A DNA stretch of 57,525 bases from Pochonia chlamydosporia 170 (GCF_001653235.2 NW_019154059.1:1-57525); one strand, 5' to 3'; shown: positions 21,509 to 33,792, counted from the stretch's first letter. Made by a program: numbers and translations. The notes: a model not told the origin generated them from the letters alone.

Positions 21509-23009
21509 ATCACCCAGTCTTACAACTCACCGGAAAAGTATCTAGCGGCTCTGGCCATGCCTCTATCAGGCGGATCAAGTACAGTCTTAGCCAATAAGGC
21601 TAGAAAGTACAAGGTAATCAATAACTGGAATAAATGCGTTAAGAGCTCATACTTGGTTAAACCCAGGCACTGGGAAATAGGACCAAACCCTGGTACTGGG
21701 TCACAAATGGTCATTAGAGACGATGACAGGAATTTGTTGAAATCGTCGGATCAGAGATTACTTCCTCTGCCGGACTCATCAACTCAAGGCTCCGACGAAC
21801 ATGCGTCCGCATCACCAAAAAGTCTGCTGGAAATTGTCCCGCCTCGAAAATCCACTAGTAAATCACCTTACATCCAAGCACAGGAAGGTAACAAGCAGCA
21901 ACCCACACCTCATTCATTCCCTGACCGAAGAGCAGAAAGGAGAGCAGAACCAGCGGCGGCAACCGTATCCCGCTCCGCTGACTTCGTTGATGAGACTCCC
22001 CGTTTCGAAAGCCAAGAAGCCACCCGCGAACCACGAAAAAGACCTCCGTCATGAACAAGACAATTCCACGGAGCATATTACATTACTTGAGCTACCGGAC
22101 TCAATCTCATACCCACCGTCCGAGCCGATAAACATATCCCATATATCAGAGAATTCCCGCATCGAGCCACGCTCACCGACGGGATCCCAGCAACAACCCT
22201 CTCTGTCCAATACCATCCAGAAACCCGGAATATCATCAGCAAGACAAAATCCTCAACTACAACCGGAATCATCTAGGATTAGCGCGCGTAAGACGGCCCC
22301 AATCGATGCCAAAAACAGCAGAAAACGATTCATTCGATCAATCCACTCCTCGCCTACGCTACTACTGAGAACATCTCCGAACATTAGGCTTCTACTCCTG
22401 AGAACTCCTGGCTTCTCGATGGCGGACACAGCTTCTAGGTCGCTCAAAACCAAATCAAACTACCGTACCATGTTGGAAAGGAATACTGTGCCTGGAGTTT
22501 CATATCCTACAGAGGCGTTAATGAATCTCACAGCCAAGCGAATTGCTCACAAGCTTGCTGAGCAAGGACATAGAAACCGTATCAATTCTGCTCTGCAAAT
22601 AATGGCTAGCTTTTTGCTGGATCACCGAAAGTTGGACGAGGGTGATGGGGAACAGATGGATGGCAAGGTACAGCCGAGCATACTAAACAGCAAAGCAAGT
22701 GTGGTGGAAAATGCCATTTCGTATATGATGAAACTTAGAATGGAGAATGACGACCTAAGGCAAGAGCTGCGAAAGCTCAGGACCCAGCTGAAAGAAGCGA
22801 GGCTAAAACAGCCCGCGACGTAGCCACCGCAGCACGGTGACGCAAATGTAACTCACTCACCTCAGCATACATCACAATCCTATCTGGTTCTGACCACAGC
22901 AGTTGGAAACCCACTATCTTGTCGTGTATGAGGTCGATAATAATGACCTAAAGAGTTCAACATGCAGAATGTAATTGTATGCCCTACCAGTGTGCATGTG
23001 GGGAGGATG

Positions 23010-23287
23010 TTGTCGGATAAGGCTGCCTCTGTTGATTGAACAAGCAGACTTAGAGTAATTGCTGGATGTCATAAAATCATGGATATCAGAAGGTGAAGAG
23101 GCTGGCCAGCCACTTGGAAATAATTAGAAGGCTGGAAATAATGCTTCTTTGCTAAGATAAATGACGTGAATCCCTCTGGCAAGAGGAGGACAACAAGTTC
23201 AGATATACAAGCAATTGACAGGCTATTGAATCAAGAACTGCATCTTCAGTGTAGTAAAAATTGAATTGGAACCGCATAACGCGACAG
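23010..23287 (-). repeat. Inverted copy of the 278-bp repeat at 7514-7791
   Basis: The alignment is ungapped over 278 bp, with sharp ends on both sides. It begins TTGTCGGATAAGGCTGCC and contains the same short open frame on the minus strand. It lies about 190 bp after the bHLH pseudogene and 310 bp before the SNF2 fragment. Confidence 0.9.
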
Positions 23288-23596
23288 TATTGCTGTGTTG
23301 ACAATCCATCACGAATTGGGAACATTTTGGCCGCCATGTTCACGGCTTGTCTCCAGTGGAGGACGTCTAGGTCGCTGGCGACTTAATCGATTAGGTCGGC
23401 TTGTGGCACACTCATTTTTTGGGCCCTCTCTGCCACCGATCGATCAGTCCTTGCTTCCCCGCCTCCACCCTTTCACTTTTACCACTAGAGATCAGATGGA
23501 TCCCGTCCCACTCAGGAGTCCACGGCTATGACATGAGGAAGCGGACCGAACAGCAAAGGAGGCTACCCAATGGAGAGACAGGAGACCATCTCGCCA

Positions 23597-23814
23597 TAGA
23601 AATGCAGGCGATTGACCGGACCTACAGAATCGGACAGCAGAAGGAAGTGGAGGTGTATCGGATTCTGACGCAGGAGACGGTAGAGGACCGTATCGTGGCG
23701 TCGCAGAATAAGAAAAAGGAGATTGTTGAGGCGGCACTCGATGAAGCAGAGAGCATGAAGATTGGTCGCTTGGGCGAAAGTGAGCTTAAGTTCTTGTTTA
23801 ATACGCACCGCTAA
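23597..23814 (+). pseudogene. SNF2-family helicase C-terminal fragment
   Basis: About 72 residues match the last block of SNF2/RAD5-type DNA translocases: MQAIDRTYRIGQQKEVEVY (motif VI region), then ILTQETVEDRIV and IGRLGESELKFLFN before a stop. The rest of the helicase (usually over 800 residues) is absent, and upstream sequence in this frame has no similarity I recognise. It is a stranded 3' gene end; normal members remodel nucleosomes or act in DNA repair. Confidence 0.82.
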
Positions 23815-24583
23815 GAAAGTACGATACCCCTTATTTGATGGATTACTAGATTTCAGGATCGGCCATCAAGGTTTATGGAGGGAGGCGGGCGGTGACGAAT
23901 TACGTAGATCCACTGTTGAAGTTGCTTTTGGTAGGAGCTCAATGACGACGAGGACTATGTATAGTTAGTTAGTAGAATACATATTAATGAATTCATCACG
24001 CTTTACCATTCCACAGCATGAGCTAATCATAAGTCGTATTAGGTATACTACCAACTATTCTCGTCTTCCTCCAGCGCCACAGGACTGTCCGTTCAGGTGC
24101 AGTAGATTTTACCAAGGATGGTAAGCTGATGGTAAGACCTACCTGGTTAGGCCTGGACTACGCAATGCGACCAGCGAAATTGATGGTGCATCATTGCCCC
24201 TCACTAATTGAATGTGGCTTGCTCAGTGAGAACTCAGCAGTGGTGTTGACACAAGGACAGGGGGTTGGTGGGGTTGAAGGATTGAGTTCCCGGTATAGTT
24301 ACCACTGTTCCCAAAGCTAGCGGGGTTGGGCAAACCAGGAGTATTGCGCGTGCTAAATGGATTCTTATTGCACGCTGCTCTTCTCACCTGTACTACGAAA
24401 AGAGAACAAGCCTTCAGCCCTTGCAATTCATTTTTGGCCGACACTGTCGGTGACAACAGCCAATCAAGTGTCGTAACGAGGCAGGTAACCCACCAGGAAG
24501 CCTTTGATGAAGAATAAAGGACGGAAAATATGTATTAAATCGCAGTTCTGGCGCAATAACTAGGATGTCAAAATGGAAAGGGG
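23815..24583. other. Intergenic
   Basis: No supported gene is seen. An inverted repeat GCCGAC/GTCGGT (about 24437-24450) followed by AACAGCCAATCA resembles the hairpin at 9564-9584. Confidence 0.45.
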
Positions 24584-24919
24584 CTACCAGGGGTTGGGGA
24601 CTTGTGTAACATCTGCAGGCCAATTTGTGCCGAAGATTGCAGTAGGCTTCGCCAGAAAAGCCGTCAACCAGTCAGTAGCGGCATCTGAAAGAAGCCATTC
24701 CTCGTAGCTTGCAATAGCGGTATGCGTATTTGGATCCTTATTCATGGGCGAGATCTTCTTGCTGCACCTTGTTTGTGTTCTACTGGCGTGTCGTTTAGAT
24801 TTGCGAGGAGCAAAGTTATTGTGTTGTGCAATTGAAGTTTTACGATGGTGTGGCCCTGCTTTGCGACGCTGTCTGTAGTTGATAGGGCAGGTTTGATCCT
24901 CTCGTCGCGGGGTCGCCAT
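24584..24919 (-). CDS. Hypothetical basic protein
   Basis: This is a 111-codon frame with ATG at 24919. The first 60 residues are rich in Arg, Lys and His (RQRRKAGPHHRK, RKSKRHASRTQTRC) and could bind nucleic acid or act as a nuclear signal. The C-terminal 45 residues look globular (YEEWLLSDAATDWLTAFLAK). No family is recognised. It may be a real small gene or a fragment. The upstream side shares a spacer with the F-box gene, which is divergently arranged. Confidence 0.4.
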   Translation of the reverse strand: MATPRREDQTCPINYRQRRKAGPHHRKTSIAQHNNFAPRKSKRHASRTQTRCSKKISPMNKDPNTHTAIASYEEWLLSDAATDWLTAFLAKPTAIFGTNWPADVTQVPNPW

Positions 24920-25217
24920 GATGCCTACATCGCACTGGGCTATCCAATTGGCCTTTTGGAACGTGGTACGCCGCTATAAATGGCTGTCGTTTCGAGAAAT
25001 TTATTCTCTTTGTGATGAATGTTTTTTTAGAGGGTACGGGAGGAAGTTGAGGTGAAATGCAGCGTTATCGGAGTTGCATCACATGACATTAGAGGCAACC
25101 TCCCTCACGGAGGGTTGAAACTAAGGCCCCTCCCAAACCAGCACATGAGCCGGCATAGTCAACTTCAATGCAACCGGATTGCATAGTCAAGTCCGGCTTA
25201 ATCTCTTCTCGGCCCAT

Positions 25218-27215
25218 ATGACGCTTCTAACATTGCCGGCGGAAGTGTTGGCATGCATCATTGACTTTGTATTTATTCCTGATACCTATGATAGTAAGAT
25301 CTTCGCGGATTCTAACAGCAGTAGCTTGGCGATAAGCGTGATGTCAAAAGTTTGTGCGAAGTCTCAAAGACTCTTTATGACTTGGCATCGACCCGTCTCT
25401 ACAGCCTGCACGAAGTCATCCTGCAATCACTCGACGAAGATTGTCTGGATGAGGTTCATGTGAAAGAATTACTTCGAGCTGCAGGACGACCGAACAATCT
25501 CCTGTCGCGTGTAGTCAACCTACGGATATCAGCCCCATTCTCCAAAAGACTAAGGCACCGGTGCATACATGGCGACGAAAACGATTATGGCGACGATGGC
25601 CAAGTAAACGACCTCTCCTCACTGCAACGGCTTAGTAACCGTATTCTACCCATTTTGCAAAACCTCCAAGATGGAAAACTTCGAAAATTCAAGTATGTCC
25701 CGAAATGAATGGTTGCTGGGCATGGCTAATCGCGATGGCAGTTGGGACATGGGCGTATGTGTCCCTAGGCAAATTCTCGGCAAAAACGGATATCTCCCAA
25801 ACAATCAGAGTCACCTTGAATACGTCCGTCTGGTGACGGACCCGACCTGCGTCTGTAACTCCCATACCTCACCACTTGCCTTGCAGGAACTACGGTGTTT
25901 GAAAGGCATTTCTTGGACGGGGCTAAGAACAAGACCCGACCTTGTTGCGCTTGGCCTAGCACTGCAGGAGAACGCGGGCCATCTCGAAGTCTTAGAGTTA
26001 GACTTCATCGACTGGCCGTTGGTAAGGAGGCACTGGAACGACTTGGGCGATGATTTTGGAGACTTCTTCGACTATGCGTTGAGAGTGCGCCCTCGCTCAA
26101 CCAACCGTCGATATCCAGCCCTACAAAAGCTGTCCCTTTCTGGCCTTGATCTAACCCCATACTTCCGCGGAATTGCTGCCGCTATGGATTCTGTATCACT
26201 TCAGTCAATAGCTGTGCACCGATGCCTAGGCTGGGAGTTGCTCCTGGAACACTGGATAGAGTCACACCGTCCATTAAGCATTAAATCATTGGAGATATAT
26301 CAGCCCTTGATATCTGAGGGTATATCCGGTGTAGAGGAGCAGGCCTTACGAACTTTTCTGGAGAACGTTAGTGGGTTGGAGAACCTTTATCTCTCACTTC
26401 CCAGTCCGATGGGTACAAAGATCTTGTGGAGAACGGCAGTGCGACACAGGGCGACTCTACGACGGTTCATCTACCATGCTAGAAGCGTAAATCTTGACGG
26501 TGAGTCCGACCGATTTGAAGAGGAAATGGACCTGAATGACATGGCACTGTTGAGTGACTCATTCCTGGCTCGCTTGGGTGAGGAATATTCTGTAGGGGGA
26601 ATGGAGTTTGAAGATCATTTGTGGTTCACAGAACAGTCGCCAAATCCGCTAGGTGAGCTTAAACTCGAATGAATCGGCCTGGCCTGCCATCCTCGCCGCT
26701 TGGTAAGTTGCCCTGTCCAGTCCGTTGACTGCTTCTTCGAGCGCGCAGTATCTGATTTGGTTTAGAAAGAGGTTCTGGAACCGTTCTCCGGCAAGGAGAG
26801 CCTACAAATTGTGCATATTAGGCAATCGGGGCCCGATATTAAGCAATTTGGCTCTTGGGTCTTCAACCAGATCTGGTTAGATGATGCGACCCTGTTCGAG
26901 GACTACATTGGCCCGGCTCGGCGGGAGCTCTGTGAAGACGGTATGCTGGGGTGGGTTTCTTGGCAATCGGATGTGGCCAACACCAAGGATAACCTCGTCG
27001 CGACCATCCTGACCAACAGCCTTTGCGAGTTTGCCGATTGGGCTTTCGGTGCAAATGGCATTACGTCTCTCCATATTATAGCATACGGAGACTTTTCGTG
27101 CCAGGGGAGGTTCGCGGATAACTGTTTCATGCTACGCAGATGCTTGTTAACACACGGCCGACAGAGACCATACCGGCTCTATATAAACATGATAAATCTA
27201 GGTGCCTGTCGCTAA
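25218..27215 (+). pseudogene. F-box/LRR-type protein gene, broken
   Basis: The N-terminus is an F-box (LTLPAEVLACIIDFV), which would link substrates to an SCF ubiquitin ligase; the rest is a long leucine-rich region typical of fungal F-box proteins. Introns at 25693-25741 (GTATGT, GCTAAT, CAG) and 26703-26765 (GTAAGT, TTTAG) restore similarity across their joins (KFNWDMGVCVP and HPRRLKEVLEP). Two lesions remain: a one-base frameshift between about 25335 and 25352 (before CEVSKTLYDLAS), and an in-frame TGA at 26670-26672 between LKLE and IGLACHPRRL. The last exon ends at 27215. It is probably a recent pseudogene. Confidence 0.72.
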
Positions 27216-28209
27216 GTGTCAACCCATTCCATATTAGGAAAAAACATCCATTTTGGGCCTTAGCTTGACCACTTCCGGGGCATTCCGAGGCCGACTAAGA
27301 ATATATATATATATTATATATACTACTGTGTTACGTTACGTGGTGTGTGCTACGTGGTATAGTATATAGTATAGTATATAGTATAGAGAGGAGAATGACA
27401 AGAATAAGAAGAATTAGAATCGTTCCTCTCCCCCTGTGGTCCCCGTAGCTTGAAAGTCGTCGCTTGCAGTGGTTTACCCTCAAACATACGCTACATACTA
27501 CGGGACATTTTCTCCCCTCGCCGCCATATGAACGTTTTTCTCCTCGATTTTCACATTACCTCGTGATTTTCACTCCCAAGCCTCTAACGATTTAGTGTTT
27601 AGTATAACCTCAGTATAACCTCAGTGACGACCGAAGTTCGATGCCTGAGGATACACAGGCCGCCTGACAGCTCCCATCGCTTCCATAATTTTCCCCTGAA
27701 GTTTGAAACAAAGAGACCCTCATCTTCCGTAAGATCGCCGTCAGACTTTATGCGAAAATAGTAGTCGCCCTGACCATTTCATCCCTTTCGGGCAAGCAAC
27801 GAAACACCTTATGCATGAATTATTTGCTTTTTGTCCTCATGTTGAACCCGGATCTCAACCCTCAGATCAAGGATTTCCATGGTAAATGAAGCTTCCTTCA
27901 GTCGAACCGTATCATTCTTCTCTCCTTCACCAGTGATTAAACATTTCCCCGGAATATTTCAGAGTTTCTGAATCCCCCCTTTTAGTTGTTGGGATAGGAA
28001 TAATTTGGAATCAATCTGAACCATTCTTTCTACCTCAATTCTTATAATAATCATGTGTATTAAGGATCCTCTCGTACCATTCACCCTCGTCCTCGATATC
28101 CTCAACATTTTGACATGTCTCCAGTTCCCCAACTCAGCAGAGTACCCCCTACGAGATCCACCTTACAAGCCAATTGGTATTTCATCCCATTCCGTTGCCT
28201 TCCTTCATT
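27216..28209. other. Intergenic, with TA microsatellite and likely promoter
   Basis: At 27299-27385 there is a run of (AT)n followed by repeated TAGTATATAGTATA units. The remainder is pyrimidine-rich and AT-rich without a convincing ORF and probably holds the promoter of the gene at 28210. No Helitron 5' TC terminus could be fixed here. Confidence 0.45.
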
Positions 28210-29369
28210 ATGTCTACATGGTTCACTATTCTCGCCCGGGTAGCTGAGGTGGATAGAATCCTGGACTCCGCATATCGCAATGCCCTATGTGAGTTCGAGG
28301 AAGGCAGCAATGATGCCACAGCAGGAGATTGGAGGAGCTTTTACATAGCATTCTATGGTGATCTGTTGGAAGTTGGGAGGGCATATATGATCCGCGGTCA
28401 GGCTCGGCTTCCCGGAAATGACCAGGCAGAGGCGCCTAAGGCAAGTATTCTCTACTTTCTCGTCTGCTACCGTCCTTTGATGCCACCAGGTTTTTCACCC
28501 TCCGCAAGTTGCTGCTGATCGTTATACAGTTTACTGCCTTTGACGCTATTCCTTTATTAACGGACCACCTGCCCATCCATCAGCTACGTATTAATGCGGC
28601 TGCTGAGTTGACTTGCACACCGCGATTTGTCGACGCCACTCGCACGTTCGAATTCGAAGCAAAAGTTACTGGATACTATGGCGATCCCGCCCCTCAAGCC
28701 TTACGCAACGACAGAGCTTTCAAAGCTTCCCAGACCCGCACTAAGACTCAATATATTTACGCAGAACAATCCCCCAAATTCGACCGTACTCTCGGTAATG
28801 AAAACCTGCGCGCTCAAAGCAGGCTTTTCATCGATGGCTTTTACACCTTCCCAGATGAGGAGACTCAGCAGCCTGGATATCTCGACTTGCTCGCCGTGTC
28901 ATTTAACTCGACCAACAAGGACCCGGTAAACAAAACAAGTTCTCCTGCTAAGGGGGGTTCCTCTCGCCGCAGAGATGTGCCGCTTAAGATATCACCTGGG
29001 AAGCAAGCAAACACCAGCAAAGCGCCAGCCCCTATGACTCCGCCAAACTCGCGCCTTCCTTTGCACAGCGGGAGTTCCGCTTCAACGCCTCATACTGTAT
29101 CTGACACGTTTACTCCCAGAAGGGCCAGTTCCATATCCTCTCTCGCAATGGGCGATGGCAGCAGGGAAAATATAATTGTTGATTTTAAGGTTCTCAACAG
29201 CGAACCCGAGGCTCAAGGTGGTCATTCTGCGGTGAACTCTTTTACCCCAAGTGCTTTGCAGAGCAAGCGCCAGGCGACTGAACCCTCTCAAGAGCCTTCT
29301 TCTAAGCGCAGTCGGAAGCCGAGCCAGAAAGCAAAGGAGATGTTTACTGAAGATGAGCTTGAGGAATAA
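28210..29369 (+). CDS. Unknown 356-residue protein next to the Helitron gene
   Basis: The model has exons 28210-28440 and 28530-29369. The join needs a GC-AG intron (GCAAGT donor, GCTGAT branch site, TACAG acceptor). It gives an uninterrupted frame from ATG (CATTATGTC). Residues 1-200 look globular, with repeated beta-rich stretches (VGRAYMIRGQARLP, TRTFEFEAKVTGYYG, QSRLFIDGFYTF) that could be OB-fold-like; this is a guess from pattern only. Residues 205-356 are low-complexity, Ser/Pro-rich, with a basic cluster near the end (KRSRKPSQKAKE), a plausible nuclear signal. It ends 137 bases before the Rep/helicase start on the same strand, so it could be a Helitron accessory protein or simply the neighbouring host gene. 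Confidence 0.65.
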
Positions 29370-29506
29370 GAGACATCCGTTGTTTTGGCTGTTTCTATAG
29401 TTTAGAACTGCACTGATTCTAATTCTCTTTAGACTCTGCTTTTACGCCTTCCCACTGTCCAGTGCGTAGAACGTACAGCAACGCACAATCCATCTGTACT
29501 TTTAAA

Positions 29507-32500
29507 ATGTCTGGGGTGCGGCAGCAACGATTTTACAGCTATAATGCCGCCACCAACGAACAACAAGACCGACTGCGTATGATACGAATCCCTGTTCAAT
29601 CGTTTTTTAACGGTAATAGTCATGCACTGTTGGAAACTTTTTCCATCAACACACAAGTCAACCAGCGCAGCCGGTTTCCCCCAGGCGATACTACCAGAGG
29701 CCATATTGCAAGAGACAATGATACTATTATTGTTAATACTACAAGGCGTCGTCGTCGTCGCCGTCGTCGTTGCAACGAGGATACCGAATTTCCCTTAGCG
29801 AGGCCTCGAAGACGTCGCCTAGGCGCGATATTTGCAGAGGCTGACGTGCGATTTCGAGGGATGAGGAAAAGATTTAAGGATCGCTGGAACAAGGAGTTCC
29901 CCGATACACCATGTGCCGAGTGCGCAACCTTGCTCCTCCCGAGGAACCGCAAACAGAGAGCATTCCAGGACAACCATGAATACGGCATCACCAGAGTTTT
30001 TGGTGTTCCTGTGACTGATGAATCTGGTGGTGTGACTCTCTGCGAGGACTGTTGCAAAGAGCCTCAAGCCCCTATAGATTGCGGCCAGGTCCCTCAATGC
30101 ATTGCTTCTCTTCCACGGCGATCGACTCTGTTCATATCTCCCTTCAAGTTGGACACGAATCTGGGGAGGACTTCGGGTTACAACTTACACACAACCCCTT
30201 ATGTGTACCGAACTTTATCGGGTGTTATTAACACGAATCCGATTAATGAGCGAGCGAACATGCTCTATTCCGGCACACTTGGAGCTTATCTGCAGAGCAG
30301 TCCACATCGAGTAGACCAACACCAGAATCTCGAGCATCTAATTCACGTTCGTAATTGGCTACTGCAAAGAAACCCCGTCTTCCAAAGGAATGATGTGCAG
30401 GCGCATCTACAAATCGACCATCCGTTACCAATTGCTGATCTCCCTGAGAACAGCGATGAGCGTCGACCTCAAACTCGCCCGGATCTTGTCATGAACCCAT
30501 TTCAGTATGACCAAGAAACGAGGAATGAGGATTTCCGGTATGATAGGCTCTCCGTGGGGGCTGTCCAGGTCCCACAGGGACATCCTCCAAAACCGATGCT
30601 ATTTCGAACAGATCCGGATGTCGAGGTGCTCTGCTTCCCGCACCTTTATCCTTACGGGAGAGGACAATTCATACAAGGAGACCGCCGCGAAGATGGGCGC
30701 TCTATATATACTCGTCACATGGACACGAAAAGGAAGCTCAATTCTTACAACCGCAATTTCAGAGATGACTATTACTGGGCCGCGTGGGCATATCAAGAAA
30801 TGGAAGCTACGAGGATCTTCCAGAACACCAATCGTCTTATTCAAAATAAGACGAGGCAAGCCATAGATAACCGTCTTCCCCAGCATCAACTACTACAGCA
30901 GTCAAATTATGGGACACATTCTATTCTCAGTGAAACTCTCACACATACTATACCCGGCTCAATCCGAACCGGCGAAGCTTATTTTCTTGAAAAGGAACGC
31001 CTCGTAAATTCGATGATTGGAGGCTACGGACTTCCTCAACTATTTATTACGTTGACTTTCAATGAAGGTTGGGAAGAATTTAAGGACATTCTGCATTCAA
31101 TCTCGCCCGCTGCTATTCCATCCAACCATCCATGGGAGGGAGTTCAATACTATTACGAGAGAATCCATAATTTAAAATCCAAGTTCTGGAGGGGAGGATC
31201 CGGTCACGCCAAATTTGGGGCCCTGAAAGAGCTAATCGAAAGATTTGAATTCCAACTACGAGGCGCAATACATAGCCATTGCCTATTGTGGACGGGGAAG
31301 CCTATCAAGGAATTGCTTGCAGGCAACTTCGTCCGCGCAGATATTCCGGATCCTGAAGAGGAGCCTGAATTGCATAGCCTTGTCATGAAATATCAGATTC
31401 ACAAGTGCAAAGACTACATTTGTGGCGGTCCTGGAAGGCACGGGAAGTGCTCCAAAGGCTTCCCAGCAGACGTATCGGGCAGAACGTTTCATCAGCCTGG
31501 AAACCCCAGGTATACCTATGCCCGTACCGAGGCTGACGTTTGGGTGGTTCCCTACAATTCTCAATTGCTATTGATTTGGGAAGGCCACTGCAACGTCCAA
31601 TTTGTGACGAACCAAGGTCTTGCATCTTACATCACGAAATATGTCACCAAAAACGAGCCACTCTCTCACATTCATACTGGCAACTCTACAGAAATCCAAA
31701 AGCACTTGCTGGCTCGTAGGATGGGGTCTATGGAAATCGTCGTGCTGTGCTTGGGTTTTGACATTTTTCGCTGCACCAGTGGAACTCTCTACCTTCCAAC
31801 CAATATTCCTGAGATGAGGAATTACTCTGTTCGCCCAGTTAAGCATATCCTCGAGCACCCGGAAGACGCTTATTTCCCAGATGCTATGGAGAAATACTTT
31901 GCTCGACCAAGAGTGCCTCGGTTCGAAGTCTTGACCTATTTTGACTACTTTGCATACTATGAAATTACGAAAACTCGCACCATTAATCGACAGGGTCCTC
32001 GAGAAGGGTGGCAAGACTCATTAGGATATTGGGTATATCAAAGGAAGAAGCCTATCCTGATTCGCACTTCTTACCGACGACTTTGTGATGGAGAGGTGTT
32101 TTTTTACGTGCAGCTCCTTTACAGATATCATTGGAGATCAGATGACGAAATCATTGCTAACTCCACCACTTACCGTGAAAGGCTTTTCGAGCTGGACCCA
32201 GTATTGTATGACGCTGCTTTACGGGGACACGCCGATAAAGCTGAACATGGCAATATAGCCCTCTGGAGAGAGTATTGCGAGATGGTTCAAAGAGTTGCGG
32301 AGGCGGCTCCGCCAAATGTCCATGATATGGTGTCTGAGCAGCTCCGGCAACTGAATACCATGACGATTCTAGGACTCGCTGATGCTGCAGGCCTTACTCT
32401 GAAAGGCGAGCAATACCAGTGCTATAGTATGGTAACGCAAAACATTTCTGCATCTAGGCATCAGGGCCGTATGTTCTTTATAACAGGGCCTGGTGGGACG

Positions 32501-33792
32501 GAGAAATCTTTTCTCCTGCGTGCTCTGCAGTATTGGTGCGATAGATCCCGAAACCCTTCCTTACTGCTTGCGCCTACTGGGATTGCGGCAAAAAATATTA
32601 ATGGGAATACAATCCACTCGGCTCTGTCAATCTATAGTAGCCGAGGCAGTTACCACACCGGCTTATTTAGGTTCGAAGATCAAAAAAAGAAAGACCTAGA
32701 AAAGAAAACCGTGCTTATTATTGATGAAGTATCGATGGTAGATGGCGTACTGCTTGACTACCTCGCCTCCCTTTTCGCCAAACTGAGGAGGAATAACAGG
32801 CCCTTCTGCAACATGCATGTCATCGTTTTTGGGGATTTGATGCAATTGCCCCCTGTGGAAGGCTTGAAGGTCTTCAAGGCCTCGGTTTGGAGGCTCTTCC
32901 ATCCCATCTTTCTACGACAACCGCAGCGGCAGACAAACGAGAGGTTCTTCAGGATCTTGAACAAGATTCGCTTCGGAATTATCGATGGCGAAGTAAGATG
33001 CACTCTGGAAGAACGCTGGCGCCAATATAATCCAGAAAATGTCATATGGAATACCACGTACCTGTCTTCTCTTCGCGATGAGGCTGCGGCACTAAACCAT
33101 GTCGTTCTCTCCGGCATGCCATCAGAGAACCTTATCTTCGTTTCAAAAGCCGAAGACTTTGAAAATGGAGTAAGGTTGCAATATTTAGAGCACTCGAAAG
33201 TATTCAATAAGGGGACAAACTTCGCATCCTCTGTGGTATGTACTGTTGGGGCCAAAGTCATGTTTCTCACAAATAGCATGCTGAGCGAGAGAGGCATATC
33301 TAACGGCTCTATGGGTGTTATTACTAATTTGTTTCCTAACGACGAAGTTGAAGCTGCATTTCCTACTAAAGAAGGTATCCAAGTAAGTTCTTCTACTTGG
33401 ACCTATAGGACTACCGACTCCTTACCGCCCTTGAAGCCTGGATGCGCGAAGCAGCTAATGCAGTTCAGGTCATGCACTTGCACAAAACTCCGTCGTATTT
33501 CCAGACGAATGGGGTGGAATATAAACGTTTACAGCTTCCAATAATCAACGCATTTGCGTTGACAATTCATAAGGTTCAAGGTTTATCGCTGCCAGCTGTT
33601 ACCGTCGCCTTGAACTCTAATATCTTCTCTGACGGACAAGCATATGTGGCGTTGAGCAGAGCAAAGGATCTCGAACAAGTGTACTTGACCCACTGTGATC
33701 TTGGAGCCATCAAGGCAGACTCAGAAGCAATAGCTGAATACGAAAGACTGGAAGCTAAGGCAAAACAACTCAATAGACCACATTCTCGCTGA
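29507..33792 (+). CDS. Helitron Rep/helicase (rolling-circle transposase), copy 2, full length
   Basis: The gene has exons 29507-33382 and 33469-33792 and encodes about 1,399 residues. ATG 29507 has a good AAAATG context. The N-terminus has an Arg-rich run and paired CxxC motifs (CAEC near residue 136, CEDC near 180). The Rep nuclease shows FITLTFNEGW (motif 1), the metal-binding His589-Ser-His591, and catalytic Tyr708 and Tyr712 in YITKY. The Pif1-like helicase has Walker A GPGGTEKS near residue 1000, Walker B IIDEVSM, GDLMQLPPV, and after the intron TIHKVQGLSL and AYVALSRA. Glu999 replaces the usual P-loop Gly of GTGKS, which would be expected to harm ATP binding. Otherwise no lesion is seen. 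The Rep nicks and joins DNA and the helicase unwinds it during rolling-circle transposition. Confidence 0.95.

Larger units (their letters stand above)
14842..22823 (+). pseudogene. bHLH transcription factor pseudogene (PHO4/NUC-1-like), split by a Gypsy element
   Basis: The left part is an uncertain start at ATG 14842 (AFATWDAQYQHV), an exon of about 14956-15272, a 105-bp intron (15273-15377, GTAAGT, CTAAC, CACAG, phase 0) and coding to 15532. The reading resumes at 21514 after the retrotransposon, in the same frame (DNIT then QSYNSPEKY). A frameshift near 22040-22054 precedes the C-terminal domain. There the basic helix AHKLAEQGHRNRIN has the His-Glu-Arg pattern for E-box binding, followed by a loop, helix 2 (SKASVVENAISYMMKLR) and a coiled coil. 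This layout resembles PHO4/NUC-1-type phosphate regulators, but assignment below bHLH is inference. The exon 1 junction does not resolve cleanly. Insertion plus frameshift make it non-functional. Confidence 0.72.

Noticed and set aside
27299..27390. TA-rich run as a Helitron 5' end or LTR
   Set aside because: No TC start, no repeat partner and no target duplication; a simple microsatellite explains it.
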